Positions 14,371 through 24,007 of a DNA stretch of 64,000 bases are shown in pieces (within the stretch, counting starts at the first letter, position 1; each line of letters begins with the position of its first letter). Position numbers and translations under genes: made by a program. This DNA comes from Nitrospirota bacterium (GTDB lineage Bacteria > Nitrospirota > Nitrospiria > Nitrospirales > Nitrospiraceae): NCBI GenBank assembly GCA_030682135.1, contig JAUXQT010000107.1, forward strand, positions 1 through 64,000, given 5' to 3'. The notes under the pieces are model-generated. The model searched no databases and was not told the DNA's origin. It was given only the letters and a program-made list of their open reading frames with translations.

Positions 14371-15584
14371 AACTTCCCATATTCCTAGACAACCATTCCA
14401 CCACACCGATGGATCCACGCGTCTTGGAGACCATGCTCCCGTACTTCGTCGAAAAATTCGGGAACGCCGCCAGCCGCAACCATGCCTTCGGGTGGGCCGC
14501 AGAAGAAGCCGTCGAGAATGCCCGAAAGCAGATCGCGAAGCTGATCAAGGCTGATCCGAAAGAAATCGTCTTCACGAGCGGCGCCACTGAATCGGATAAC
14601 CTTGCGATCAAGGGCGCACTGGAGATGTATGGGGAAAAAGGCAACCATATCATTACGTCCGCCACCGAGCACCGCGCCGTGCTCGACACCGTCAAGGTGT
14701 TAGAGGGCAAGGGCAAAGCAACCGCGACCTATCTCCCTGTTGATAAATGTGGAATGGTCAGCCCCGAGGATGTGCGGAATGCGATCACGGAGAAGACGAT
14801 CCTCATCTCCGTCATGATGGCGAACAATGAAATCGGCACGATCAACCCCATCAAAGAGATCGGCAAAATCGCCAAGGAGAAGGGCATCCTCTTCCACTGC
14901 GATGCCACCCAGGGCGTTGGCAAGATCCCAGTCGATGTCCAGGATATGGGCATCGACCTGATGTCCTTCACCAGCCACAAGATGTACGGACCCAAGGGGG
15001 TTGGAGCGCTCTATGTGAGAAAGAAGAATCCTCGCGTTCGCATCGTCGCCCAGATAGACGGCGGTGGACACGAGCGAGGCATGCGCTCCGGGACACTTCC
15101 GGTGCCCCTCATCGTGGGATTCGGCAAGGCCTGCGAACTCTGCGAGCAAGAGATGACCAAGGAGACGGCACGGTTGATTGCGATGCGCGACCGGCTCGAG
15201 GCCAGTATCATGAAGGCCCTCGAAGAAAGTTATCTGAACGGTCATCCGACCAACCGGCTTCCCGGCAACCTCAATATCTCCTTTGCCTATGTGGAAGGCG
15301 AATCCTTGCTGATGGGCATGAAAGACATTGCCCTTTCATCCGGCTCGGCCTGCACGTCGGCGACGTTAGAACCCTCCTACGTACTCCGCGCATTGGGAGT
15401 TGGAACAGAACTGGCGCATTCCTCGATCCGTTTCGGCCTGGGCCGCTTCAACACGGATGACGAGATCGACTATACGATCAAAAAAGTGGTCGAGATTGTC
15501 ACGAAGCTGCGCGAAATGTCCCCGCTCTATGAGATGGCAAAAGAAGGCGTCGATCTGAAATCAGTTCAATGGGCTGCCCACTGA
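14367..15584 (+). CDS. iscS: Cysteine desulfurase IscS
   Basis: A 405-residue PLP enzyme that takes sulfur from cysteine and passes it to IscU and other acceptors. It starts [19 protein letters not shown]. The PLP lysine is K205 in [12 protein letters not shown], the persulfide cysteine is C329 in [17 protein letters not shown], and H-rich segment TEHRAVLD holds the stacking histidine. Length and the long catalytic loop match IscS rather than SufS. It is the second gene of the isc operon, overlapping iscR by 4 nt and followed by iscU after 27 nt. Confidence 0.97.
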   Translation: MKLPIFLDNHSTTPMDPRVLETMLPYFVEKFGNAASRNHAFGWAAEEAVENARKQIAKLIKADPKEIVFTSGATESDNLAIKGALEMYGEKGNHIITSATEHRAVLDTVKVLEGKGKATATYLPVDKCGMVSPEDVRNAITEKTILISVMMANNEIGTINPIKEIGKIAKEKGILFHCDATQGVGKIPVDVQDMGIDLMSFTSHKMYGPKGVGALYVRKKNPRVRIVAQIDGGGHERGMRSGTLPVPLIVGFGKACELCEQEMTKETARLIAMRDRLEASIMKALEESYLNGHPTNRLPGNLNISFAYVEGESLLMGMKDIALSSGSACTSATLEPSYVLRALGVGTELAHSSIRFGLGRFNTDDEIDYTIKKVVEIVTKLREMSPLYEMAKEGVDLKSVQWAAH

Positions 15585-15611
15585 CCAGGATAGTTAAGAG
15601 GAGGATGAACC

Positions 15612-16010
15612 ATGGCCTACAGTGACAAAGTCGTCGATCATTTCAATAACCCCCGCAACATGGGGTCTTTCAAGAAAGACGAAGAAGGGGTCGGCACCGG
15701 TATGGTCGGAGCCCCGGAGTGCGGTGACGTGATGAAGCTCCAGATCAAGGTGCAGAACGACATGATCGTGGATGCAAAGTTCAAGACTTTCGGCTGCGGA
15801 TCCGCGATCGCCAGTTCAAGCCTCGCCACCGAGTGGCTCAAGGGCAAGACGATCGAGGAAGCGCAGAAAATCAAGAACACCGACATCGTGCAGGAGCTGA
15901 ACTTGCCGCCCGTGAAGATCCATTGTTCCGTGCTGGCTGAGGACGCCATTAAGGCCGCCCTCGCGGACTACCAAAAGAAAGCCGACGGCACCCCAACTGC
16001 CGCGAAGTAA
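15612..16010 (+). CDS. iscU: Iron-sulfur scaffold IscU
   Basis: A 132-residue scaffold on which new [2Fe-2S] clusters are built. The three ligand cysteines are C37 (PECGD), C62 (FGCGS) and C105 (HCSVLAED), with D39 next to the first, exactly the IscU pattern. The chaperone recognition motif LPPVK lies at about 98-102 and would be bound by HscA, encoded downstream. GAGGAGG precedes the start. It lies between iscS and iscA. Confidence 0.97.
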   Translation: MAYSDKVVDHFNNPRNMGSFKKDEEGVGTGMVGAPECGDVMKLQIKVQNDMIVDAKFKTFGCGSAIASSSLATEWLKGKTIEEAQKIKNTDIVQELNLPPVKIHCSVLAEDAIKAALADYQKKADGTPTAAK

Positions 16011-16030
16011 CGCCACAAAGGGAGCACGCC

Positions 16031-16387
16031 ATGGACACCACGAATACAGAGACCCAGGCTCCGGTGATTACGCTCAGCGAGGCGGCCATGAAGGAAGTCA
16101 AACGCCTCATCAACGTGCAAGGCCTCACGGAAGGCGGGCTCCGCCTCGGTGTAAAGGGCGGCGGCTGCTCAGGCCTGAGCTACACGATCAACTTCGACGA
16201 AAAGATCGGCCCGCATGACCAAGTCCATGACATTGATGGCGTAAAAGTGATTATTGACGCCAAGAGCGCCATTTATCTTCAAGGCTCGCAGCTGGACTTC
16301 CAGAAAGACTTGCTGGGCGGAAACTTTAAATTCGTCAATCCGAACGCCGATAAAACTTGCGGCTGTGGAGAGTCCTTCTCCGCATAA
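16031..16387 (+). CDS. iscA: A-type iron-sulfur carrier IscA
   Basis: A 118-residue A-type carrier with the invariant cysteines C46 (GGGCSGLSY) and C110/C112 (CGCGESFSA at the C terminus). Such proteins take clusters from IscU or help form [4Fe-4S] clusters for target enzymes. The N-terminal extension of about 10 residues is rich in T. It is followed by a strong 11-bp hairpin before hscB. Confidence 0.95.
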   Translation: MDTTNTETQAPVITLSEAAMKEVKRLINVQGLTEGGLRLGVKGGGCSGLSYTINFDEKIGPHDQVHDIDGVKVIIDAKSAIYLQGSQLDFQKDLLGGNFKFVNPNADKTCGCGESFSA

Positions 16388-16418
16388 CGTCTGCGATAGC
16401 CGGCGGGAAGCATCTTAC

Positions 16419-16445
16419 ACAGGCATGGCAAACCGCCATGCCTGT
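16419..16445 (+). terminator. Perfect hairpin between iscA and hscB
   Basis: An 11-bp stem, ACAGGCATGGC (16419-16429) and GCCATGCCTGT (16435-16445), closes a 5-nt loop, followed by CTTGTC. It sits inside the isc operon, so it may reduce read-through to the chaperone genes or protect the upstream mRNA. It lacks the long T run of a full terminator. Confidence 0.5.
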
Positions 16446-16465
16446 CTTGTCAGAAGAGGTCGCGG

Positions 16466-17182
16466 ATGGACCATCAACAAACCCACAGCTCAAACCCTCG
16501 AGAGCTCCAGATGGCCAGGAGCATGTGTTGGCACTGTCAGTCCGAAGTGTCCGGTGAATACTTCTGCGATCGCTGCGTCAAAGTCCAGCCGGTGTCGAAA
16601 GAGACCGATTACTTCACCTGCTTCGGATTCCCGAGGCGGCTGACCATCGACCCGGGTAAATTGGAAGCGAAGTTCTACGAACTCAGCCGTGCGTTTCACC
16701 CTGACTTCTATCAGAATAAAAGCGAAACGGAGCAGAGCATCAGCCTCGGCAATGCCGCGACGCTCAATTCAGCCTACCGTACGCTCCGCGATCCGATTCA
16801 GCGTGTCGAATATCTGCTCGACCTGGAAGCTGGCTCTGTAAAGGAGATCAGAAATTCTCCTCCTGCCGATCTCTTCGAGGAGATCCTTGAGCTGCAGGAT
16901 ACGCTCGACGAGTATCGGGCTTCCGATCGCACATCGGATGCGGGCCAGCAGCTCCGCACACAACTCCAAGCAGAACAAGTCACCCTGGAACAGCGCAAAC
17001 GGGATATGGAGACCCAACTCCAACAGCTCTTCACCGACTGGGATCTTCTTCAAGATCGGGGTGAAGCGACCAGCCAGGCCCGCTCGGAACGAGACCGTCT
17101 ACTGAAGCAGATGCGGGAGATTCTCTCCAACCGGACCTACGTTAAAAGCATCGTCAACGACCTCGTTGCAACCATCGGATAA
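16466..17182 (+). CDS. hscB: Co-chaperone HscB with N-terminal zinc finger
   Basis: A 238-residue J-type co-chaperone that brings IscU to HscA. The N terminus has a CxxC pair of pairs (CWHC at 21-24 and CDRC at 34-37), a zinc-finger-like extension also known in eukaryotic HSCB but missing from E. coli HscB. The J domain carries HPD at 78-80 within YELSRAFHPDFYQ, and the C-terminal three-helix bundle binds IscU. GAGG lies 8 nt before ATG 16466; ATG 16511 would also keep the finger. It lies 5 nt from hscA. Confidence 0.92.
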   Translation: MDHQQTHSSNPRELQMARSMCWHCQSEVSGEYFCDRCVKVQPVSKETDYFTCFGFPRRLTIDPGKLEAKFYELSRAFHPDFYQNKSETEQSISLGNAATLNSAYRTLRDPIQRVEYLLDLEAGSVKEIRNSPPADLFEEILELQDTLDEYRASDRTSDAGQQLRTQLQAEQVTLEQRKRDMETQLQQLFTDWDLLQDRGEATSQARSERDRLLKQMREILSNRTYVKSIVNDLVATIG

Positions 17183-17187
17183 CCATC

Positions 17188-19008
17188 ATGGCACGCATCG
17201 TCGGCATCGATCTCGGCACTACAAACTCGCTCGTTGCCTATATGGATAACGGACGCCCGCGCGTCATCCCTGGACGGAACGAGCGCGCGATCGTGCCCTC
17301 CGTCGTGGCCATGACCGACAACGGGCTCATCGTCGGCGACGCCGCGAAGGAACACCTGACGCGCAATCCTGAGCGGACGGTCTACTCCGTGAAACGGTTC
17401 ATGGGAAAAGGACTCGCGGACGTACAAAGCGAGCTGGCCTACTTCCCCTACTCGCTCACCGAACAAGGCGGGGTCATCCGCATCAAGCTCGGCGAGAAGA
17501 CCTATTCGCCCCCGCAAATCTCCGCAATGATTTTGAAAGAACTGAAACAGCGGGCCGAAGCGCATCTCGGCGAAAGCATCACCAAAGCCGTCATCACGGT
17601 CCCTGCGTATTTCAACGATAGCCAGCGGCAAGCCACGAAAGACGCCGGCATGATCGCCGGGCTGGACGTCCTGCGAATCATCAACGAACCAACCGCCGCC
17701 TCGCTTGCCTACGGACTCCAAGAGAAGACGCAAGGCACGATCGCGGTGTACGATTTCGGCGGAGGCACCTTCGACATCTCCATCCTCAAGCTCAAAAATG
17801 GCATCTTCGAAGTGTTGGCCACCAACGGCGACACTCACTTGGGCGGAGACGATATCGACCGCCGAATTGCCGACCTCTTCCTGACAGACATCAGCAGCCG
17901 GCATGGCATCGATCTCAGTAGTCACCCGGACCACATGCAAACGATCCGGCTCGAAGCAGAACGGGCCAAGATCGGTCTGTCCGACGCACTCAAGATACAG
18001 GTGTCGGTCGAGCTTCCTGACAACAATGGACGCTTCACGCGAGAGCTGACGCGGGACCAGCTCGAAGCACTGATCATGGAGATCATCGAACGGACCCTGA
18101 CTCCCTGCCGGATGGCCTTGAAAGACGCAGGGCTCTCCCCGGACGCGATCGACGAAGTCGTGCTGGTCGGTGGTTCTACCCGCATGCCGATCGTCCGGCA
18201 ACGTGTTCAGGAACTGTTCGGAAAGACCCCGCACTGCGAGATCAATCCCGACGAAGTCGTGGCGCTCGGCGCAGCCGTGCAAGCGGACATCCTCAGCGGC
18301 GGCACGACGGATATGCTGTTGCTCGACGTCACGCCGCTCTCTCTGGGCATCGAAACCATGGGCGGAGTCATGAGCAGCCTGATTCGACGAAACACGACGA
18401 TCCCCGCCAGTGCCAAGGAGATGTTCACCACCTATGTCGACGGGCAGACCGGCGTGGATATCCACATCCTCCAGGGCGAACGCGAACTGGCGAAAGACAA
18501 TCGCAGCCTGGCGAAATTTCGGCTGAAAGTTCCTCCACTCCCGGCGGGCGTCCCTCGCATCGAAGTGACGTTCCTCATCGACGCCAATGGGATCTTGAGC
18601 GTGAAGGCCAGCGACATGCGAACCGGACTGAGCCAGTCCATCGAGGTAAAGCCGTCGTACGGGTTATCCGACCATGAAGTGGAACAGATGATCGAGGACT
18701 CATTCAAGTTCGCGAAAGATGACGTCAACGCCAGAAAGCTGATTGAGACGAGGCTCGACGCCGGCGCCTTGATCACGACGACGGAGAAATCCCTGGGGGA
18801 CGGCCTTCACCTGATCGCCGAAGAAGATGCCTCAGCCATTCGAGCGGCGCTGTCGGCCCTGGCAACCGCGCAGGAGGGCAACGACCCGCGTGCCATCCGC
18901 GCGCGCATCGCCGACCTCGAACAATCGGCGCAACGACTGACCGTCGCGATGCTGAACGACTCGCTCAAGCGAGGGCTCCAAGGCAAGAAGGTCTCAGACA
19001 TCACCTGA
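17188..19008 (+). CDS. hscA: Hsp70-type chaperone HscA
   Basis: A 606-residue Hsp70 specialised for iron-sulfur transfer. ATPase motifs are GIDLGTTNSLVAY (phosphate 1), VYDFGGGTFDIS (phosphate 2) and VVLVGGSTRMPIVRQ (adenosine). The linker DVTPLSLGIETMGG leads to the peptide-binding domain. It releases assembled clusters from IscU with HscB as ATPase stimulator. Length matches HscA and is shorter than DnaK because the C-terminal lid tail is reduced. The gene context (hscB before, iscX after) separates it from DnaK. Confidence 0.96.
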   Translation: MARIVGIDLGTTNSLVAYMDNGRPRVIPGRNERAIVPSVVAMTDNGLIVGDAAKEHLTRNPERTVYSVKRFMGKGLADVQSELAYFPYSLTEQGGVIRIKLGEKTYSPPQISAMILKELKQRAEAHLGESITKAVITVPAYFNDSQRQATKDAGMIAGLDVLRIINEPTAASLAYGLQEKTQGTIAVYDFGGGTFDISILKLKNGIFEVLATNGDTHLGGDDIDRRIADLFLTDISSRHGIDLSSHPDHMQTIRLEAERAKIGLSDALKIQVSVELPDNNGRFTRELTRDQLEALIMEIIERTLTPCRMALKDAGLSPDAIDEVVLVGGSTRMPIVRQRVQELFGKTPHCEINPDEVVALGAAVQADILSGGTTDMLLLDVTPLSLGIETMGGVMSSLIRRNTTIPASAKEMFTTYVDGQTGVDIHILQGERELAKDNRSLAKFRLKVPPLPAGVPRIEVTFLIDANGILSVKASDMRTGLSQSIEVKPSYGLSDHEVEQMIEDSFKFAKDDVNARKLIETRLDAGALITTTEKSLGDGLHLIAEEDASAIRAALSALATAQEGNDPRAIRARIADLEQSAQRLTVAMLNDSLKRGLQGKKVSDIT

Positions 19009-19092
19009 ACAGGCTAGCGGCAAGAGGCGAGGGGCAAGGGGATGAGCATGCCCCTCTAGCCACGTGCCTCTGGCCTCGAGCCAGGGAGAATC
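19009..19092. repeat. GC-rich repeat with hairpin between hscA and iscX
   Basis: A G-rich run of GGCAAGAGG/GAGGGGCAAGGGG units, with a GAGGGGCA (19029-19036) and TGCCCCTC (19049-19056) stem around a 12-nt loop. Very similar GGGGCAAGGGG sequence occurs at about 58155-58185 and 58955-59030. It lies inside the isc operon, just ahead of the iscX ribosome-binding site. Confidence 0.5.
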
Positions 19093-19094
19093 CC

Positions 19095-19307
19095 ATGGAT
19101 TTGAAGTGGAACAACACTGAAGATATCGCGATTCGTCTGGCAGAAGAACATCCGGGAATAGACCCTCTCACCGTTCGATTCACCGATATGCATGCCTGGA
19201 TCGTGGCACTCCCGGATTTCAAAGACGATGTGAAGAAGTCGAACGAAAAGATTTTGGAAGCGATTCAGATGGCCTGGCACGAAGAATATCAGGACTCGAA
19301 GTCCTAA
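19095..19307 (+). CDS. iscX: Iron-sulfur assembly protein IscX
   Basis: A 70-residue acidic protein of the IscX (YfhJ) family, with LKWNNTEDIAIRLAEEHPGI and FTDMHAWIVALPDF, the conserved winged-helix core. IscX binds IscS and iron and tunes cluster assembly. It closes the isc operon, 86 nt after hscA. The intervening repeat suggests the spacing was enlarged by insertion. Confidence 0.93.
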   Translation: MDLKWNNTEDIAIRLAEEHPGIDPLTVRFTDMHAWIVALPDFKDDVKKSNEKILEAIQMAWHEEYQDSKS

Positions 19308-19337
19308 TCCGTTGAGCAACCCACAAACGCCGTCGAC

Positions 19338-19502
19338 TAGCAGGATGCTCAAAAAGGCCGTCCAGCAAGACCGCAGGCGAGTCGAAACCGGAGGCGTACC
19401 CTCAGGGGTACGTTGAGGCTTTCGATGAGCCGACCTGCCTACGCGAAGCCGCTTCGGCGAAGGCAGGGAACGAAGCTGGCGGGCTTTTTCAGCATCCTGC
19501 TA
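19338..19502. repeat. Long palindromic repeat element, copy 1
   Basis: A 165-bp element with 12-bp perfect ends (TAGCAGGATGCT / AGCATCCTGCTA) and inner inverted segments (GTACCCT/AGGGTAC around 19397). The whole could fold into a long hairpin. Related copies are at 54070, 54806 and 57971. The last three bases (19500-19502) are the TAG stop codon of the penicillin-binding protein gene. No coding capacity is visible, so it is a non-autonomous element. Confidence 0.75.
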
Positions 19503-21887
19503 CAGAGCCCCCTCGGGAATTTGATCCAGCTTATAGAAATCAATCGGGTCCAATCGGCGCTGAGGCGCTTGGGTTGGCTCGCTGCCCTTAATAAAGATAT
19601 CGACCGTGCCGGCCTGCCCCTCCTGCTCGCCATCGAGTAATCCCGTGGCTGGATCGACATTCACGAAGGTCACGCCTTCCGGAATGCTGAAGAACGCCAC
19701 CGGTAGCGGCTTGAGCGCCTCCTTCATGAAATTGATCCAAATAGGCAGCGCGGCATGCGCCCCAGATTCTGTCTCGCCGAGCGAACGGCGATCGTCGAAG
19801 CCCACATAGATGCCGGCCACCAAGTTCGGAGCGCCACCGATAAACCATGCGTTGATGAAATCATTCGTCGTTCCGGTCTTCCCGGCAAGCGGCCGACCAA
19901 TACCTTTGGCGGCCTGCCCGGTCCCCTTCTGAATCACATCTTCCATCATATTGGTGATCCCGTAGGCGGTTTCCTTGGAGATCACCGTCAAGGCTTGCGG
20001 CGCTGCCAACTCAAGCACCTTTCCTGCACTATCCTCCACCGACACAATCGCGTAAGGCTCCTGCCTGCTCCCCTCATTGAGTAACACTGCATATACAGCA
20101 GTCAATTCCATAAGCCCGACAGAAGACGATCCTAATCCGAGCGATAAATCTGCGGCGAGTGGACTGGTAACTCCGACCGTTTTGGCAAACTCGATAACAT
20201 TCCTGATCCCCACCTTGTCCAACAACCGGACTGTCGCGAGATTGTATGAATGGGCCAGCGCATCCCGCAAACTCACCATGCCATGGAACTTCTTCCCATA
20301 GTTCTCAGGCTTCCAGGTTTTCTCCTCCAGCTCCTGCTCGTAGACAACCGGTGCGTCGAGAATGACCGACGCAGGGCTCATCCCGTGATTTAAGGCCGCC
20401 GCATAGATAATCGGCTTAAAGGCCGACCCCGGCTGACGATGGGCTTGGACGGCACGATTATATTCACTGCGCCCAAAGTCGTACCCACCGACCATCACCC
20501 GAATGGCACCCTTCGCCGGATCAAGCGCTATCAACCCTCCCTCGACCAGAGGCGTCTGCTCCAGCTGGACGTAGGCGAGGTCCCGCTCCAACTTCCGCAC
20601 CATCACCTCGATGACGTCGCCGGGCTTCAAGACCTGCTTGAGATTTGGACTGACGACGACATCTTTCGCCGTATCCGGTCCGGTCAGACGGCGCTTTGCC
20701 CAGGCCATATCGTCGAACAGGAGCCTCGCCACCGTTGATCCGACCTGTACCACGAAATGATCCTTCGCCACTTTCGTGACGAACCCCTCGCGATAGTCCC
20801 CTGCCTTGAGAATCTGCCCGGCGGTCGCAACAGCAGCGGGTGTAACCGGCGCCTCCACGTCCACCGTCCGAAGCGGACCCCGCCACCCCTGCCGCTTATC
20901 CAGTTCACGCAAGCCGGCCGCAAACGCCACTTCTGCAGCCTTCTGCATCTCCAGGTTCAAAGTCGTAAAGACTTTCAGCCCGCCCTTATACACCAGCGCC
21001 TCACCGTACTTGGCGATCAGCAACTGCCGGACATATTCCACAAAGTAGGGTGCAGCCTGTTCACCGCCAGGACGCCTGAAATTGAGCGTTTCGGCCACCG
21101 CCGCTTCACGTTCTGCCGCGGTGAGGAACCCGGCCTCTTCCATCCGTGACAGTACATGTTCCTGGCGCTTTTTGGCCCGGTCGTAGGCCTTAAATGGCGA
21201 ATAATGGTTGGGTGACTTCGGAAGACCGGCCAGGAAGGCTGTTTCCGCAATCGTCAAGGACGAGAGATCTTTTCCGAAATAGGTTTGGGCCGCCGAGGCA
21301 ATACCGTAAGCGCCTTGCCCGAAGTAAATCTGATTCAGATACAGTTCGAGAATTTTATCCTTCGTCAGGACCAACTCCATCTTGTACGCCAGAATCAACT
21401 CACGGACTTTGCGATCGAAGGTGCGCTCGGATGAAAGAAACAAGGAGCGCGCCAACTGCTGAGTAATCGTGCTGGCCCCCTCGACCTTGCTTCCCCGACG
21501 AAGGTTCGTCCAGGCCGCACGGAGCATGCCGATATAGTCGAGTCCCGGATGTTCAAAGAACCGGACATCCTCGACAGCAATGACGGCATGACGAAACCCT
21601 TCTGGAATTCCCGCCAGAGGAGTCTGGATTCGGCGCTCAATGAAAAATTGACCGATACGCTGCTGGTCGCTCGAATAGACCTGCGTGACCAAGCTGGGTT
21701 GATAGGTCTCCAGCTGGTCCAATGGGGGAAGGTCATTCGCAAGGTGCCATACAAAACCAACGACGGCTAAGCCCCCCATCAAGGCCAGCGCCCCTAAGCC
21801 GAGAAGTGTGATCTGCCACCACCGCCATGACCGACGTGGCGCTTGGTGACGGGGCTCATACTGACTAGGAACCTGACGATCCATCAT
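19500..21887 (-). CDS. mrcA: Class A penicillin-binding protein 1A
   Basis: A 795-residue bifunctional cell-wall enzyme. A basic N-terminal tail and one membrane segment (about 25-48) are followed by the glycosyltransferase 51 domain with catalytic glutamate E106 (VEDVRFFEHPG) and GASTITQQLARSLFL. A transpeptidase domain follows, with SxxK at S488-K491 (GSAFKPII), SYN (AHSYNLAT) and KTG at 670-672 (GKTGTTNDF). It polymerises and cross-links peptidoglycan in the periplasm. The OB-type insert between the domains is normal for PBP1A. The stop codon is TAG inside the palindromic repeat, so the C-terminal end (IPEGAL) may have been set by the insertion. typA is divergent. Confidence 0.95.
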   Translation of the reverse strand: MMDRQVPSQYEPRHQAPRRSWRWWQITLLGLGALALMGGLAVVGFVWHLANDLPPLDQLETYQPSLVTQVYSSDQQRIGQFFIERRIQTPLAGIPEGFRHAVIAVEDVRFFEHPGLDYIGMLRAAWTNLRRGSKVEGASTITQQLARSLFLSSERTFDRKVRELILAYKMELVLTKDKILELYLNQIYFGQGAYGIASAAQTYFGKDLSSLTIAETAFLAGLPKSPNHYSPFKAYDRAKKRQEHVLSRMEEAGFLTAAEREAAVAETLNFRRPGGEQAAPYFVEYVRQLLIAKYGEALVYKGGLKVFTTLNLEMQKAAEVAFAAGLRELDKRQGWRGPLRTVDVEAPVTPAAVATAGQILKAGDYREGFVTKVAKDHFVVQVGSTVARLLFDDMAWAKRRLTGPDTAKDVVVSPNLKQVLKPGDVIEVMVRKLERDLAYVQLEQTPLVEGGLIALDPAKGAIRVMVGGYDFGRSEYNRAVQAHRQPGSAFKPIIYAAALNHGMSPASVILDAPVVYEQELEEKTWKPENYGKKFHGMVSLRDALAHSYNLATVRLLDKVGIRNVIEFAKTVGVTSPLAADLSLGLGSSSVGLMELTAVYAVLLNEGSRQEPYAIVSVEDSAGKVLELAAPQALTVISKETAYGITNMMEDVIQKGTGQAAKGIGRPLAGKTGTTNDFINAWFIGGAPNLVAGIYVGFDDRRSLGETESGAHAALPIWINFMKEALKPLPVAFFSIPEGVTFVNVDPATGLLDGEQEGQAGTVDIFIKGSEPTQAPQRRLDPIDFYKLDQIPEGAL

Positions 21888-22107
21888 AATTACGCGGGTT
21901 TATCTTGTGGAAACACTCGCCTCCCTGGGAAGGAGACCGAAGTCACCATACCGTGGGGCCCCTCAAAACTCAAGCCTGCGCCGGCTCCCCATCTCTCCCA
22001 CACATCTTCTTCCCTGCATCGCTTGTACCGGACAGCATGCTTCGGGTATACTGTCCCACGGCGCCTGGATTCCCGGGCGCTTTTTTTTGGAGCATGCAGC
22101 AATATCT

Positions 22108-23994
22108 ATGGATCAGACAGCCCCAACAGAGTCTCCAGTCGCAGCCGATATCGCTCCTAAAGGGCGTCGTAGCGACATTCGAAATATCGCCATCATTGCC
22201 CACGTCGACCATGGCAAAACGACCTTGGTTGACGCGGTGCTCCGACAGACCCACGTCCATCGCAAGATCGACGACATGGGCGAGCGGATCATGGACTCGA
22301 TGGACCAGGAGCGTGAACGCGGGATCACCATCCGAGCCAAAAACGCCAGCGTCATCTACAAGGGCGTAAAAATCAATATCGTCGACACTCCGGGCCATGC
22401 CGACTTCGGCGGCGAAGTCGAGCGGACCCTTCGCATGGTGGACGGCGTCCTCATCTTGATCGATGCAAAAGAAGGCCCCATGCCGCAAACGACCTTCGTA
22501 TTGCGGAAAGCACTCGCGCTCGGACACAAAGCCATCGTCGTCATCAACAAGATCGACCGCCCGGATGCCGTCATCGACGATGTGGTGAATCGAACCTTCG
22601 ACTTGTTTGTCCATCTCGGTGCAACCGACGATCAGCTGGATTTCCCGATTGTCTACACCGCCGCGATCAAGGGCACTGCGACCAACGACCTTGCGAAGCC
22701 AGGCACAGACATTTCGCCCCTCCTCGACACCGTCCTGGAGAAGATTCCCGCACCGGCGATCAACGCCGAGGCGCCATTGCAGATCCTGATTCTTTCCCTG
22801 ATCCAGGATCTCTACAAAGGCAAGATGGGAGTGGGAAAGATTCAATCCGGCTCAATTGCCCGCAGACAGAATGTAGTCGTACTTGGCAAAGATGGCGCCA
22901 AATTCCCAGGAAAAGTGTCAGACCTCGCGGTCTACTCCGGCCTTGACCGGACGGATGTCGAACGAGCTGAAGCGGGAGAAATCGTCGCGGTAGCAGGGCT
23001 GGACGAGGTGAGCATCGGCGATACGATCGCCGATGCGGAGAACCCCGTCGCTTTGACCCGCGTGACGGTCGACGAGCCAACCGTCCAAATGACCTTTTCC
23101 GTGAACAATAGCCCGTTCGCCGGACGGGAAGGGAAGTACCTGACCTCGCGGCACTTGCGCGATAGACTCTTCAGAGAACTCGAAACCAACGTGTCCTTAC
23201 GCGTCCAGGAAACGGATAGTGCGGATAAGTTCCTCGTGGCAGGCCGCGGCGAACTGCATCTCGGCGTCCTGATCGAAGCGATGCGCCGGGAAGGCTACGA
23301 ACTGCAGGTCTCGCAACCGGAAGTCATCGTCCATCGGGACGGGGACAAGGTCCTTGAGCCCTATGAGGAACTGACGATCCAGGTGCCGGAGACCTATCAA
23401 GGCGCCGTGATCGAAGAGCTGGGCAAGCGCCGTGGCGAGTTACGCCATATGCGGCTCATCCATTCCGACGTCGGGACAAGCGAAATGCATCTGGAATACC
23501 ACATTCCCACCCGTGGCATCATGGGGCTCAAAAATCTCCTGGTCGCCAAGACGCGCGGCACCATCATCATGCACCATGTCTTTGTCGCCTACGAACCGCT
23601 GGAGCAGCGCGACCTCGCGGTAGCGACACATGGATCGCTCGTCGCCTGCGAAGACGGCACGAGCTCAGGGTATGCCATCTTCATGACCCAAGATCGAGGG
23701 ACCATGTTCATCGGCCCTGTCGTGGATGTCTATCGCGGAATGGTCGTCGGCGAAAACAGCCGTGACGAAGACATGGACGTGAACGTCTGTAAAGAAAAAC
23801 AGCTGTCCAACATGCGTGCGTCGGGAACCGATGAGGCCTTGGTCCTCACGCCGCCACGGGAAATGGGCTTGGAGTTTGCACTCGAATATATCGGCCCGGA
23901 CGAACTGATTGAAGTGACGCCGAAGAGCCTGCGTATTCGCAAAAAAATCCTCAATTCGGATGAACGCCGTCGGGCTAAGAAGTCCAGCAAATAG
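22108..23994 (+). CDS. typA: Translational GTPase TypA/BipA
   Basis: A 628-residue ribosome-binding GTPase used under stress and low temperature. G1 is AHVDHGKT (31-38), G2 RGIT, G3 DTPGH and G4 NKID, then EF-G-like domains and the BipA-specific C-terminal domain (GTSSGYAIFMTQDRG). Length matches TypA (about 610). ATG 22108 is used because the conserved body begins soon after; a longer frame opens at 21907 but has no family similarity. A GGAG at 22089-22092 is rather far, so initiation may be weak. A TATACT (22047-22052) could be the -10 of its promoter. Confidence 0.95.
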   Translation: MDQTAPTESPVAADIAPKGRRSDIRNIAIIAHVDHGKTTLVDAVLRQTHVHRKIDDMGERIMDSMDQERERGITIRAKNASVIYKGVKINIVDTPGHADFGGEVERTLRMVDGVLILIDAKEGPMPQTTFVLRKALALGHKAIVVINKIDRPDAVIDDVVNRTFDLFVHLGATDDQLDFPIVYTAAIKGTATNDLAKPGTDISPLLDTVLEKIPAPAINAEAPLQILILSLIQDLYKGKMGVGKIQSGSIARRQNVVVLGKDGAKFPGKVSDLAVYSGLDRTDVERAEAGEIVAVAGLDEVSIGDTIADAENPVALTRVTVDEPTVQMTFSVNNSPFAGREGKYLTSRHLRDRLFRELETNVSLRVQETDSADKFLVAGRGELHLGVLIEAMRREGYELQVSQPEVIVHRDGDKVLEPYEELTIQVPETYQGAVIEELGKRRGELRHMRLIHSDVGTSEMHLEYHIPTRGIMGLKNLLVAKTRGTIIMHHVFVAYEPLEQRDLAVATHGSLVACEDGTSSGYAIFMTQDRGTMFIGPVVDVYRGMVVGENSRDEDMDVNVCKEKQLSNMRASGTDEALVLTPPREMGLEFALEYIGPDELIEVTPKSLRIRKKILNSDERRRAKKSSK

Positions 23995-24007
23995 CCGCAG
24001 CGCCACG

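Noticed and set aside
17137-18465. A 442-residue minus-strand reading frame across hscA
   Set aside because: It is exactly antisense to the conserved HscA gene, has low-complexity translation, and no family resemblance; the long open frame is due to GC-rich codon use.
19413-19640. Plus-strand reading frame overlapping the palindromic repeat and the penicillin-binding protein end
   Set aside because: It is antisense to a conserved gene and partly made of repeat sequence.
21970-22845. A 291-residue minus-strand frame across the start of typA
   Set aside because: It is antisense to the GTPase domain of typA; no motif seen.
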